A stretch of 64,000 nt of DNA from CAWJMN01 sp963844055 (lineage in GTDB: Bacteria > Planctomycetota > Planctomycetia > Pirellulales > Pirellulaceae). The notes under the pieces were generated by a model. That model was not told where the DNA came from, searched no databases, and was given only the letters and a program-made list of their open reading frames with translations. The stretch is taken from contig CAWJMN010000002.1 of the NCBI GenBank assembly GCA_963844055.1, forward strand, positions 1,364,001 through 1,428,000. The letters run 5' to 3'. The translations under genes were made by a program, and so were the position numbers. Below, piece after piece: positions 30,915 to 40,508 of this stretch (its first letter is position 1; the number at the start of each line of letters is the position of its first letter).

Positions 30915-33900
30915 CTACGTGCTGGCGGTTCCTGCGGGAGCAGGAGCCAAGGCAGGAAAGCGATCTTGCAAGGCCTGCACGGTCATCCCTTCATGCTCAA
31001 GTGCTTCCATCGCCTTGATCGCAGCTTCGGCAGCTTGGATCGTCGTGATGCAAGGGATGCCAGCCTGAACCGCAGCGGCCCGGATGCGACCTTCATCGGT
31101 TCGAGCACCCTTGCCACTTGGCGTGTTCAGCACCAGCGTGATCTTGCCATCATTCATGTGGTCAAGCAAGTTCGGACGCCCTTCGGCAATCTTCTTCACA
31201 CGCTGAACAGAAATCCCCGCTGCCTCCGCACGATCTGCCGTGCCATCGGTCGCGAGGATCGAATGCCCCAGCGCCACCAGTCGCCGACAAAGATCCCCAA
31301 CCACTTCTTTGTGACGTGCAGAAACACTCACAAAGATCTGGCTTGGCTTCTTGGGAAGCACGGTTCCAGCGGCCAATTGCCCCTTGGCAAAGGCGATGCT
31401 GAAACGCTCGCTGATTCCCATCACTTCGCCCGTGCTGCGCATTTCGGGGCCGAGGACGATGTCTACGCCGGCAAACTTGCGGAACGGGAAGACGCTCTCC
31501 TTCACGCTAACATGCGAAGGAATCGGCTCGCGATCCAAACCCAACTCAGGCAGCTTCATCCCTGCCATCACCTTGGCAGCAATCTTCGCCACAGGAACGC
31601 CCGTCGCCTTCGCGACAAACGGCACGGTACGGCTGGCGCGAGGATTCACCTCCAGCACATACACCTGCATCCGTCCCTCTTCCTTCTTCACGGCAAACTG
31701 CACATTCATAAGGCCAATCACGCGCAAATGCTTGGCCATGGCGTGTGTGGCTTCGCGAATCTCTTGCACCACAGGACCAGGCAAGCTGTAGGGCGGAATC
31801 GCACAGGCCGAGTCACCCGAGTGAACCCCTGCCTCTTCGATATGCTCCATGATCCCCATCACGACGACGTTTTCGCCATCGCTGATGCAGTCGACATCGA
31901 CTTCCGTCGCATCTTCCAGGAAGCGATCGATCAGCACCGGCTGACCTTGCGCGACCACAAACGCTTCGAGCACAAAGCGTTCAAACTGTGATTGGTCGTA
32001 GCAAATCTCCATTGCCCGGCCACCCAGCACAAAGCTAGGACGCACAAGCGAAGGGAAGCCAATCTTGGCCGCTTCGGTGCGAGCTTGATTCATCGTACGA
32101 GCAATGCCGTTGGCTGGCTGCTTTAGCCCCAGACGAGTCAGAATCGCGGCAAACTTTTCGCGATCTTCGGCCGCTTCAATCGTTTCCACGCTGGTACCAA
32201 TGATCGGCACACCAGCATTCGACAAGGCGCGGGCCAAATTCAGCGGCGTTTGGCCACCAAACTGCACAATCACACCGTCGGGCTGAATGCGATCATGAAT
32301 GTTCAGCACATCTTCCGTCGTCAGCGGCTCAAAGAAGAGCAAATCGCTGGTGTCATAGTCCGTGCTGACCGTTTCAGGATTGCTGTTGACCATCACCGAC
32401 TGAATGCCCATCTCACGCAGAGCATAGCTTGCATGGCAGCAGCAATAGTCAAACTCAATACCTTGGCCAATCCGGTTAGGACCGCCACCCAAGATCATCA
32501 CCCGTTGTTGACCAGGCAGCTTGGCAGGCGTCTCATCTTCGTCTTCGTACGTACTGTAGTAATAAGGAGTGTAGGCCTCAAACTCAGCGGCACAGGTATC
32601 GACCGACTTGTACGTCGGAATGATCCCGCGTCCTTTGCGATTCTCGCGTACATCCATCTCGCTCGTCTGCCACAAAGTGGCCAATTGACGATCCGAGAAA
32701 CCAGCTTGCTTTGCCTTGCGGAAGGTTGGGTTATCCACCAGGTTGATGTCACCCAGGCGACGCAGTTGGTCTTCCATCCGCACCAAGTCTTGCAGCTGGT
32801 CAAGGAACCACAGGTCGATCTTTGTGATCGCATAGATCTGTTCCACCGTCATGCCACTCTTGAGGGCATACCGTAGGTACCAAACACGATCAGCATTCGG
32901 CACCGACAGCTTGGCGCGAATCTCATCTTCTCCCGGCTGTTCCGTGGTTCCCCACTTGTCCTTGCCGTCGCATCCAAAGCCAAACGCGCCCACTTCAAGG
33001 CCACGCAGCGCCTTTTGGAACGACTCCTTAAACGTCCGGCCAATCGCCATCGTCTCGCCAACGCTCTTCATTTGCGTCATCAGCGTGGCATCGGCTTCGG
33101 GGAACTTCTCGAAAGCAAACCGTGGAATCTTGGTAACCACGTAGTCGATCGTTGGCTCAAAGCAGGCCTTCGTCTTGCGAGTAATATCGTTCGACAGCTC
33201 ATGCAAACGATAGCCAACCGCCAACTTGGCAGCGATCTTGGCAATCGGGAAACCTGTCGCCTTGCTGGCAAGTGCCGAAGAGCGGCTCACACGTGGATTC
33301 ATCTCAATCACGATCATCCGGCCCGTCTTGGGATGGATCGCAAACTGAATATTAGAACCACCAGTTTCCACGCCGATTTCACGAATGACGGCGAGGCTTG
33401 CATCGCGCATCCGCTGATATTCTTTGTCGGAAAGCGTCTGGGCAGGGGCAACCGTGATGCTGTCGCCGGTATGAACCCCCATCGGATCGAAGTTCTCGAT
33501 CGAGCAGATGATCACGACATTGTCATCCATGTCGCGCATCACCTCCATCTCGTACTCTTTCCAACCGATGATGCTCTCTTCGATCAGCACTTCATGGATC
33601 GGCGATTGCTCCAGCCCGCGGCTAACTAGCAAGTCGAATTCTTCGCGGTTGTAAGCAATCGCGGAACCGCTGCCACCCATCGTAAAGCTGGGGCGAACCA
33701 CAGTGGGCAGGCCGACATCTTCCAGCACGCGGCGCGCGTGCTCGACGGTCTTTACGGTCTCGCCGCGGCAAACCTCGAGGCCAATCTTGTCCATCGCTTG
33801 CTTGAACAGCTCGCGATCTTCGGCTTTGTTGATCACCGCAGCATTCGCGCCGATCATTTCGCAGTTGTACCTGGCCAGCACACCATGCTTTTCCAAGTCA

Positions 33901-34199
33901 ATCGCGAGGTTCAAGCCGGTCTGGCCCCCCAGCGTCGGCAAGATCGCATCAGGACGTTCCTTCTCGATCACCTTCTCGACGATTTCCCACGTCAGAGGTT
34001 CGATGTAAGTGCGGTCAGCTGTACCAGGATCAGTCATGATCGTGGCAGGGTTGCTGTTGACCAGCACCACCTGATAGCCCTCTTCGCGCAGCGCCTTACA
34101 GGCTTGTGTACCCGAGTAGTCAAACTCGCAGGCTTGACCAATGATGATCGGGCCCGAACCAATCAGCAAAATACGCTTGATGTCTGTACGTTTTGGCAC
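30915..34199 (-). CDS. carB: Carbamoyl-phosphate synthase large subunit CarB
   Basis: Makes carbamoyl phosphate from bicarbonate, ATP and ammonia for arginine and pyrimidine synthesis. The protein is 1094 residues, with two ATP-grasp halves (LLIGSGPIIIGQACEFDYSG at the start and MILGGGPNRIGQGIEFDYC near 560), the GGQTGLNLA and GGQTPLNLA motifs, and a C-terminal MGS-like allosteric domain. The start is taken as GTG at 34199, giving the canonical opening MPKRTDIKRILLIGSG. No carA is in the window. It is the only gene in its transcription unit as far as visible. Confidence 0.95.
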   Translation of the reverse strand: MPKRTDIKRILLIGSGPIIIGQACEFDYSGTQACKALREEGYQVVLVNSNPATIMTDPGTADRTYIEPLTWEIVEKVIEKERPDAILPTLGGQTGLNLAIDLEKHGVLARYNCEMIGANAAVINKAEDRELFKQAMDKIGLEVCRGETVKTVEHARRVLEDVGLPTVVRPSFTMGGSGSAIAYNREEFDLLVSRGLEQSPIHEVLIEESIIGWKEYEMEVMRDMDDNVVIICSIENFDPMGVHTGDSITVAPAQTLSDKEYQRMRDASLAVIREIGVETGGSNIQFAIHPKTGRMIVIEMNPRVSRSSALASKATGFPIAKIAAKLAVGYRLHELSNDITRKTKACFEPTIDYVVTKIPRFAFEKFPEADATLMTQMKSVGETMAIGRTFKESFQKALRGLEVGAFGFGCDGKDKWGTTEQPGEDEIRAKLSVPNADRVWYLRYALKSGMTVEQIYAITKIDLWFLDQLQDLVRMEDQLRRLGDINLVDNPTFRKAKQAGFSDRQLATLWQTSEMDVRENRKGRGIIPTYKSVDTCAAEFEAYTPYYYSTYEDEDETPAKLPGQQRVMILGGGPNRIGQGIEFDYCCCHASYALREMGIQSVMVNSNPETVSTDYDTSDLLFFEPLTTEDVLNIHDRIQPDGVIVQFGGQTPLNLARALSNAGVPIIGTSVETIEAAEDREKFAAILTRLGLKQPANGIARTMNQARTEAAKIGFPSLVRPSFVLGGRAMEICYDQSQFERFVLEAFVVAQGQPVLIDRFLEDATEVDVDCISDGENVVVMGIMEHIEEAGVHSGDSACAIPPYSLPGPVVQEIREATHAMAKHLRVIGLMNVQFAVKKEEGRMQVYVLEVNPRASRTVPFVAKATGVPVAKIAAKVMAGMKLPELGLDREPIPSHVSVKESVFPFRKFAGVDIVLGPEMRSTGEVMGISERFSIAFAKGQLAAGTVLPKKPSQIFVSVSARHKEVVGDLCRRLVALGHSILATDGTADRAEAAGISVQRVKKIAEGRPNLLDHMNDGKITLVLNTPSGKGARTDEGRIRAAAVQAGIPCITTIQAAEAAIKAMEALEHEGMTVQALQDRFPALAPAPAGTAST

Positions 34200-34500
34200 G
34201 GTTACAAAAACCTCATCCCATAGCGACCGGTGGTCATCTTCGCCCCAATGACCCAATTACCAACTTCGAACACGCGCGCGAAATCCCGGCTGTCTCCGGG
34301 CTGCGTGTAAAATTTCTCGACTTTAGCATCCTTTTCGCGCAGGTCGCAAGGGGCGCGTGATAGCACTTTCGCGGTCGTAACTTCCACAGATCCTTTCCAC
34401 CAAACCCCTTACGGCAACGCTCGCTCCCTTAACCTCATTTTTAAATTTTCCCCACCTACCCCCTCCGTCAAAGAAATCGCTGCTTTCCCCAAAAACTCTG

Positions 34501-34546
34501 TTGACTCCCTATGTATCGCTGAACTATACATAGGATGTCGATACAT
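34501..34546 (+). promoter_or_regulatory. Promoter with overlapping PadR-type operator
   Basis: TTGACT (34501-34506) and TATACA (34525-34530) with an 18-base spacer make a good promoter. Between and over them lies a perfect inverted repeat: CTATGTAT (34509-34516) and ATACATAG (34526-34533). A second half-match ATGT-N4-ACAT follows at 34535-34546. ATGT/ACAT palindromes are the known binding pattern of PadR regulators, and the padR gene starts 64 bases downstream, so it is probably autorepressed. Otherwise the 410-base gap 34200-34609 shows nothing. Confidence 0.7.
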
Positions 34547-34609
34547 TGGGCGTCAAAATCGTTAGCCGCAGCCTAATTCTCCCTGTTCTATTCCAAGGCG
34601 ATTGCCACC

Positions 34610-34963
34610 ATGACAGGTCGTTTTCAACGCGAACTCCTCCGCGGGACGCTGGAACTGATGGTGCTCAGCTCGCTTGCCCACGGCAAGAAGTACGGCTACC
34701 TCATTCAGCGCCAACTGCGTGAGAGCAGTAACTCTCGCGTCGATTTGCCCGCCGGCACGCTCTATCCCATTCTCCACCGCCTCGAAGAAGAGAAGTGGAT
34801 CAAAAGCGACTGGGACGATGACTCTGGTCGCAAACGCAAGTGGTACGAGATCACTGCCGCAGGACTGACCCAGTTAAAGGTCGAAGCCAATGAATGGCAG
34901 TCGTATGCAAACTACATCCAAGGGTTGCTGGCGATTGCGATCCCCAGCACCAAGCCCGCTTAG
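34610..34963 (+). CDS. PadR-family transcriptional regulator
   Basis: A 117-residue winged-helix DNA-binding protein. It has the classical PadR pattern: LRGTLELMVLSSLAHGKKYGY, then the recognition wing LPAGTLYPILHRLEEEKWIKS, then DDDSGRKRKWYEITAAGLTQL. The 20 C-terminal residues form the dimerisation helix. It lies 55 bases upstream of a HAAS-domain membrane protein, the usual partner of PadR regulators in sensory pairs, and its promoter carries a palindromic operator. Confidence 0.93.
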   Translation: MTGRFQRELLRGTLELMVLSSLAHGKKYGYLIQRQLRESSNSRVDLPAGTLYPILHRLEEEKWIKSDWDDDSGRKRKWYEITAAGLTQLKVEANEWQSYANYIQGLLAIAIPSTKPA

Positions 34964-35018
34964 TCATATCGTGCACTAGGACTTGCTCTACTCGCTTCCA
35001 ACATTTGTAGACCCCAAC

Positions 35019-36632
35019 ATGTCCCAGCAAGAATTCGACAATTATCTAAATCTACTGTCGAGCATGCTTCGGCTGAATCGCAAACAGCGAGCCGCCATCG
35101 CCGACGAGTTCCGTTCTCATCTTGAAGATCGCCTGGAAGATCTTCTCGCTCGTGGAATCTCACGAGACCAGGCGATTGAAATGGCCCTCTCGGAGTTTGG
35201 CGACGCCGCCGGACTTGCGGGAGAACTCTCCGTCGTTTCTTCGATTCGCAGAAAGAGGTGGATCATGCGTGTTTCCGCGTTGTCTATGGCAGCCTGTGTC
35301 CTGCTGGGACTTGGCTTATTGTCCTTCTGGCCCGATGCCCGCCAAGCGGTCGCGCCGGCAAGAGCCATCGCACAAGGAGGCGGCGAGGCGACACCTGCAC
35401 CACCGGTCGTCCCTGCGAATAAACCTGCGTTGAGCCTAGAAAAACAGATTGAGGCCGAGATCAACGAATCCCTCAACAAGCGAATCGATCTCGAGTTTGA
35501 AAATATTCCACTGAAAGATGTCCTCGCAAAACTCAGCGAGCAAACGGACTTGCAGTTTTATATAGATACGACTGCTTTGAAGGATTCGGGCGTTGAACCT
35601 GAATTGCCCATCTCGATTCAGCTCAAACAGATCTCCACACGAAGTGCGTTAAAGCTGATTTTGAGTGGCAATCAACTAACGTACATTCCCGATGATGGTT
35701 TCATCAAAGTCACGACCTTGGATAAGGCGGATAGCCAGATTACGGTTCGCGTCTATAACTGTCGCGATATTCTGTTCTCTCACCAGCACTTCTTTGGTGC
35801 CCTGGCTAATTCTGGCGGAGCCATTGGCACCTACGAATACTCCACGCATGCCACCGGAATTCCACCAGGAATGAGTGGCGGGATGATGGGCGGCGGCATG
35901 GGGGGAGGCGGCAATGGCTTTTTTGGCATCAACGATGAGGTCACCTCGGGCCCTCAAGCGGCCCTTCCGCAAATGGGCGGCATGGGAGGCGGAGGTGCCG
36001 GCGCAATGCCAGGAAGCATGCCTGGAATGGGAGGCGGACTAGGCACACCACAACCACCTGCAACAGCGCCAACTACCACGCATCAACGCCGTGCCCGTCA
36101 ACTAATGTCGCTAATCACCACAACCGTCAGCCCCGATTCGTGGAGTGAAGTGGGTGGTTCCGGTGCAATTGCTGAGTTCGATGGCCTCTTAGTCGTAACG
36201 CAGACCGCTGCCGTTCATCTAGGCGTAGAAAACGTGCTGACCATGCTGCGAGAATCGGCCTCTAAGTCGAACGAGGGTATGGACTTCTACCACCCCTCTT
36301 CCCAAATACCGGGTACACCCGGCATGCCTGGCATGGGCCCACCTAGCCTGACGCCTGGAGGCGGACCACCACCTGTATACCCACCCGGAACCTCAGGATT
36401 TCCCGGATCATATAATTCTCCGCCGCGCACTGACAGCGGCTACGAGCCCCCTCGAGGTCTTGTACCAGACCCGAACAACGCCGTTCCTCCAGGCTCTTCC
36501 TTTGGCGTGCCAGGACCTGGTGCGTCGCCAGTGCCGGGAACAATCTATCCACCCAGCAATGACCAGAGACCCAAAAGCTCCGTACCGGCACCTTCCAATG
36601 TGCCATTTAGCAGTCCTGGTAAAAAGAACTAA
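35019..36632 (+). CDS. HAAS-domain membrane protein with STN/secretin-like domain
   Basis: Residues 1-75 form a HAAS-like domain (LSSMLRLNRKQRAAIADEFRS then LEDRLEDLLARGISRDQAIEMAL), known for pairing with PadR regulators. One transmembrane helix follows (about 80-105). Residues 145-260 contain an STN-like fold as in secretin N-terminal domains (IDLEFENIPLKDVLAKLSEQT and SARALKLIL-type text ALKLILSGNQLTYI). A Gly/Met-rich low-complexity block (about 285-340), a second secretin-like segment, and a Pro-rich tail complete it. The ATG at 35019 is chosen because the HAAS domain begins there. It is probably the PadR target; the fused STN part is unusual. Confidence 0.75.
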   Translation: MSQQEFDNYLNLLSSMLRLNRKQRAAIADEFRSHLEDRLEDLLARGISRDQAIEMALSEFGDAAGLAGELSVVSSIRRKRWIMRVSALSMAACVLLGLGLLSFWPDARQAVAPARAIAQGGGEATPAPPVVPANKPALSLEKQIEAEINESLNKRIDLEFENIPLKDVLAKLSEQTDLQFYIDTTALKDSGVEPELPISIQLKQISTRSALKLILSGNQLTYIPDDGFIKVTTLDKADSQITVRVYNCRDILFSHQHFFGALANSGGAIGTYEYSTHATGIPPGMSGGMMGGGMGGGGNGFFGINDEVTSGPQAALPQMGGMGGGGAGAMPGSMPGMGGGLGTPQPPATAPTTTHQRRARQLMSLITTTVSPDSWSEVGGSGAIAEFDGLLVVTQTAAVHLGVENVLTMLRESASKSNEGMDFYHPSSQIPGTPGMPGMGPPSLTPGGGPPPVYPPGTSGFPGSYNSPPRTDSGYEPPRGLVPDPNNAVPPGSSFGVPGPGASPVPGTIYPPSNDQRPKSSVPAPSNVPFSSPGKKN

Positions 36633-36654
36633 GCTCGACTAGTACAAACAACAA

Positions 36655-36689
36655 AAAAGGAGCATTGCCAACTTGGCTATGCTCCTTTT
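36655..36689. terminator. Bidirectional terminator
   Basis: AAAAGGAGCAT (36655-36665) pairs with ATGCTCCTTTT, with an extended inner stem GCCAA/TTGGC. T-rich sequence follows on the plus side and the complement of six A lies on the minus side. It serves the HAAS gene and the first DUF1598 gene. Confidence 0.85.
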
Positions 36690-36734
36690 ATTTTTGTCAG
36701 TCTGTTCGTAGACAGCCACGCACAATTCACAACC

Positions 36735-38168
36735 TTAGTCCCACCACCATTGGCTCTTCTCAAGCTTTTCCAGCGTGACCGATGAGCGAACGCCCGACAC
36801 CTTCGCATCGACCTTCACGTTGTGCTTTTCCAAAGCCTTCGTAGGGAACATCACCACGCCACCACCAACCGGCGTCATCAGGGTCGAACCCTTGAATACC
36901 GCTGTGCAAGCGGTCTCGACGGTCTTCGGGGTTTCATAGACTTCAACGGCGAACTTCTCTTCGTCGCCAAAGACTTCCATGTTCCATTCAGCCTTCGTCG
37001 CGAAGTCTTGCTCTTGGATGTGAGCAGCGGCAATCGCCATGTCCATCAGGTTACGCAGTTGAGCGTAAACAGGAACCTTCTGGGCTAAAGCTGGATAGTT
37101 GTTTGTGAACCCTTGGCAGAACAGTTCGCTCGCACGGCTTCCCGTGTTGCCAACATTGGCACGGGTGCCATCCGCTTGAACGCGTTCCCCTTCGCCAATC
37201 AGCTTCACGCCCTCGCCAACCAGTTCCATGGCCAAACCATCGTCGCTCATCGAGACGCAGTCATAGTTCGGTTCAAAGAACCAGCGTTGAAGAGCATTCC
37301 GCGACACCGAAGCGGGCGAAGCCTTCGAGACGTAGCTGGCGATCTTGACTGGTGGGGTCTCGATCCCAATCCCAATCAGCTTCATCCGGTAGTCAGCTTC
37401 GACAAGCACTTGGGCGAAGTGTGTATCAGGAGAAATCCCCTGAACCGTCACTTTTTGCAGGCCCAAACGCTCTTTGAGGTTTTCGACAATCGTGCCAGCA
37501 TCATTAGGCGATACGCGCCCCGAGATGCTGACCAAGTACTGCTGCATGTTCGCCAGACCTTCGCTCGTCGGATCGATCGAGCAGCCAATCTGGGCCGTTG
37601 GGTCACCACCTGCCTTGAAGGCACGTAGAGCAACAACCAGATCTTGCAGTTCCAGTACAGCTCGGCCCGAGTCCACACCGATGCAACGCCCCGAAGCGTC
37701 CAAGGCGTAAGCCTCTGCAGGACCTGCGATCACAACATCCTTCGTGTCAGGATAGAAGAAGACATATTGCAAGCGAGTCAAACCCGCCAAGTACTTCACT
37801 TCGTCAGGCAGCGGTTGACCCTTCTCTAGCGAAGCAGCTACGGCTGCTTCGAGGCGATTCAGCGATACCTTGCGAAGTTCGCTCCCCTTGGCCAAGTCGC
37901 CAGGCAAACGGCTCTTCACCTCCGTACGCCACTTCTTCACCAGGCCCGGGTTGTTCACGCCGAACTGCTTTACCCGCAGAATGCCCTCAGGGCTGATCAC
38001 AACACCAGCAGCTTGTACGCCACCACCGCCACCGTTGTTGTTATTGTTGTTCTGATTGTTGGAGTTATTGGTGTTGCCACCATTATTGTTCTGGCCGAAC
38101 ACAGCATTGCAGGGTGCCATGCATACCAACAAACACAGGAACCACTTCACGTACATTCGCATCGCCAT
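36735..38168 (-). CDS. DUF1598 secreted protein, copy 1
   Basis: A 477-residue secreted protein with a signal peptide (MYVKWFLCLLVCMAPC then cleavage near VFGQ), an Asn-rich low-complexity linker (about 28-50), then a long conserved region matching the planctomycete DUF1598 family, with VQAAGVVISPEGILRVKQFG after the linker. Function unknown. ATG at 38168 has AAAGGA upstream. The gene shares about 1.2 kb of apparently identical DNA with copy 2, while the signal peptide, linker and last 27 codons differ. Confidence 0.85.
   Translation of the reverse strand: MAMRMYVKWFLCLLVCMAPCNAVFGQNNNGGNTNNSNNQNNNNNNGGGGGVQAAGVVISPEGILRVKQFGVNNPGLVKKWRTEVKSRLPGDLAKGSELRKVSLNRLEAAVAASLEKGQPLPDEVKYLAGLTRLQYVFFYPDTKDVVIAGPAEAYALDASGRCIGVDSGRAVLELQDLVVALRAFKAGGDPTAQIGCSIDPTSEGLANMQQYLVSISGRVSPNDAGTIVENLKERLGLQKVTVQGISPDTHFAQVLVEADYRMKLIGIGIETPPVKIASYVSKASPASVSRNALQRWFFEPNYDCVSMSDDGLAMELVGEGVKLIGEGERVQADGTRANVGNTGSRASELFCQGFTNNYPALAQKVPVYAQLRNLMDMAIAAAHIQEQDFATKAEWNMEVFGDEEKFAVEVYETPKTVETACTAVFKGSTLMTPVGGGVVMFPTKALEKHNVKVDAKVSGVRSSVTLEKLEKSQWWWD
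36817..38015. repeat. Identical block shared by the two DUF1598 genes (copy A)
   Basis: This 1199-bp stretch appears identical to 38717-39915 (constant offset of 1900). I compared many lines and all matched; several overlapping frames translate identically in both copies. Mismatches reappear at both ends, so identity is confined to the interior. Confidence 0.85.
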
Positions 38169-38360
38169 TGTTTCCTTTAGAAACGCACCGCTGCCCCTGG
38201 TGCCCAGATCTCAACCGCCTGAAAACCGCCCGGCCGCTTAAGTCACTTAAAGAAGTCGCCTGAAATGACTCCGCCGACGAAGAACTCGCCTAGCGAATAA
38301 CGGCACCATCCCCGCCGCATTTGTCGGCGCAGTGGTCAACTTTCCGTCCGCTGACTCTAA

Positions 38361-38374
38361 TTGTAAGCTTACAA
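38361..38374. promoter_or_regulatory. Perfect palindrome between the two DUF1598 genes
   Basis: TTGTAAGCTTACAA is a perfect 14-bp palindrome in the 466-base intergenic region, about 190 bases upstream of copy 1. It may be an operator. No other convincing signal is seen in this gap apart from the terminator that follows. Confidence 0.4.
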
Positions 38375-38547
38375 CCTTGCAATAAAGTTAGAATTCCAGC
38401 CAGCCAAAAAGATTACTTTCGTAAGGCAGCCGGATATGGCAATCGTTTTTTGCCCTCCAAGCTCACACCACACCCCCTGCAAATACTAGCCTGCCAAGGT
38501 GTCCGTCGGCAGCCGTTTTGCGATCCCTGGTTATCCATGCGCAAAAA

Positions 38548-38577
38548 AAGGAGCATGACCAAACGGCCACGCTCCTT
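38548..38577 (-). terminator. Terminator downstream of DUF1598 copy 2
   Basis: AAGGAGC (38548-38554) and GCTCCTT (38571-38577) form a stem; seven A precede it on the plus strand, giving a T tract on the minus strand. It resembles the terminator after copy 1, consistent with duplication of the gene together with its 3' flank. Confidence 0.75.
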
Positions 38578-38634
38578 CGTTAATCACAATTTGCATGATC
38601 TCAGCGACGTTTTCGGCCGCTAAGATTCACAGCC

Positions 38635-40071
38635 TTAGTCCCACCACCATTGGCTCTTCTCAAGCTTTTCTAGCGTGACCGATGTGCGAACTTCCGACAC
38701 CTTCGCATCAACCTTTACGTTGTGCTTTTCCAAAGCCTTCGTAGGGAACATCACCACGCCACCACCAACCGGCGTCATCAGGGTCGAACCCTTGAATACC
38801 GCTGTGCAAGCGGTCTCGACGGTCTTCGGGGTTTCATAGACTTCAACGGCGAACTTCTCTTCGTCGCCAAAGACTTCCATGTTCCATTCAGCCTTCGTCG
38901 CGAAGTCTTGCTCTTGGATGTGAGCAGCGGCAATCGCCATGTCCATCAGGTTACGCAGTTGAGCGTAAACAGGAACCTTCTGGGCTAAAGCTGGATAGTT
39001 GTTTGTGAACCCTTGGCAGAACAGTTCGCTCGCACGGCTTCCCGTGTTGCCAACATTGGCACGGGTGCCATCCGCTTGAACGCGTTCCCCTTCGCCAATC
39101 AGCTTCACGCCCTCGCCAACCAGTTCCATGGCCAAACCATCGTCGCTCATCGAGACGCAGTCATAGTTCGGTTCAAAGAACCAGCGTTGAAGAGCATTCC
39201 GCGACACCGAAGCGGGCGAAGCCTTCGAGACGTAGCTGGCGATCTTGACTGGTGGGGTCTCGATCCCAATCCCAATCAGCTTCATCCGGTAGTCAGCTTC
39301 GACAAGCACTTGGGCGAAGTGTGTATCAGGAGAAATCCCCTGAACCGTCACTTTTTGCAGGCCCAAACGCTCTTTGAGGTTTTCGACAATCGTGCCAGCA
39401 TCATTAGGCGATACGCGCCCCGAGATGCTGACCAAGTACTGCTGCATGTTCGCCAGACCTTCGCTCGTCGGATCGATCGAGCAGCCAATCTGGGCCGTTG
39501 GGTCACCACCTGCCTTGAAGGCACGTAGAGCAACAACCAGATCTTGCAGTTCCAGTACAGCTCGGCCCGAGTCCACACCGATGCAACGCCCCGAAGCGTC
39601 CAAGGCGTAAGCCTCTGCAGGACCTGCGATCACAACATCCTTCGTGTCAGGATAGAAGAAGACATATTGCAAGCGAGTCAAACCCGCCAAGTACTTCACT
39701 TCGTCAGGCAGCGGTTGACCCTTCTCTAGCGAAGCAGCTACGGCTGCTTCGAGGCGATTCAGCGATACCTTGCGAAGTTCGCTCCCCTTGGCCAAGTCGC
39801 CAGGCAAACGGCTCTTCACCTCCGTACGCCACTTCTTCACCAGGCCCGGGTTGTTCACGCCGAACTGCTTTACCCGCAGAATGCCCTCAGGGCTGATCAC
39901 AACACCAGCAGCTTGAACGCCACCACGGTTATTGGTGTTGTTATTGTTGTTTTGATTGTTGGAGTTGTTGGTGTTGCCACCGTTGTTATTCTGGCCGTGC
40001 ACCAGCGCACTGGGAATCAAGCAGGCAGCGACCAATGCAAACACAATCCGGCCCAAGCCTCGAAATCTCAT
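38635..40071 (-). CDS. DUF1598 secreted protein, copy 2
   Basis: A 478-residue paralog of the neighbouring gene. The signal peptide (MRFRGLGRIVFALVAACLIP then cleavage near VHGQ) differs from copy 1, the Asn-rich linker has a different length and composition, and the body is nearly identical at the protein level, differing by a few residues at the C-terminus (SEVRTSVTLE here, SGVRSSVTLE in copy 1). The ATG at 40071 is chosen because the preceding 39 residues of the longer frame do not resemble a signal peptide. Function unknown. Confidence 0.85.
   Translation of the reverse strand: MRFRGLGRIVFALVAACLIPSALVHGQNNNGGNTNNSNNQNNNNNTNNRGGVQAAGVVISPEGILRVKQFGVNNPGLVKKWRTEVKSRLPGDLAKGSELRKVSLNRLEAAVAASLEKGQPLPDEVKYLAGLTRLQYVFFYPDTKDVVIAGPAEAYALDASGRCIGVDSGRAVLELQDLVVALRAFKAGGDPTAQIGCSIDPTSEGLANMQQYLVSISGRVSPNDAGTIVENLKERLGLQKVTVQGISPDTHFAQVLVEADYRMKLIGIGIETPPVKIASYVSKASPASVSRNALQRWFFEPNYDCVSMSDDGLAMELVGEGVKLIGEGERVQADGTRANVGNTGSRASELFCQGFTNNYPALAQKVPVYAQLRNLMDMAIAAAHIQEQDFATKAEWNMEVFGDEEKFAVEVYETPKTVETACTAVFKGSTLMTPVGGGVVMFPTKALEKHNVKVDAKVSEVRTSVTLEKLEKSQWWWD
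38717..39915. repeat. Identical block shared by the two DUF1598 genes (copy B)
   Basis: Partner of 36817-38015; see that entry for the comparison. Confidence 0.85.
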
Positions 40072-40508
40072 AGTTTTTTCCTCGTTGGGCAAACAAGATT
40101 TGCCCGCACCTAGCACCAAGTTCCCCAGAAGCATCTCGACAACTTCAATGCTTTCGACAACCCACACAAACGCCAGACCGCCCCACAAAATTCCGTCACA
40201 AAAGCATTCTACGCATCGGCATTAGCGCAGCGACGCAATAAATGCCCTTTAAGTGTACCCCTCGAATCTAATCAGGGAGGCAATCAATTGCAACAAAACA
40301 GGATAAACAGGCAACTTGGAAAGCTTTCGTGCCTTTCATCGCCCCCATCCCAAACTGCCCAATATTACAAACACTTAACTTTACGATTTTTGTTTGACAT
40401 TGACTCGATTCCTGCATTTTCCGTAGCCTGCACCCCACTAAGCCCTAGCCCAAAAGGCCGGGCCCAAACCCATCAGCCACTACGACCCCCACTTTCAGAC
40501 GACTTCGC
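40072..40508 (+). other. Intergenic region, candidate promoter only
   Basis: A 437-base gap between divergent units. Overlapping TTGACA (40394-40399) and TTGACT (40400-40405) boxes are present about 105 bases upstream of the glycosyltransferase, with a weak TAGCCT 18 bases after the second. Nothing else is supported. Confidence 0.35.
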
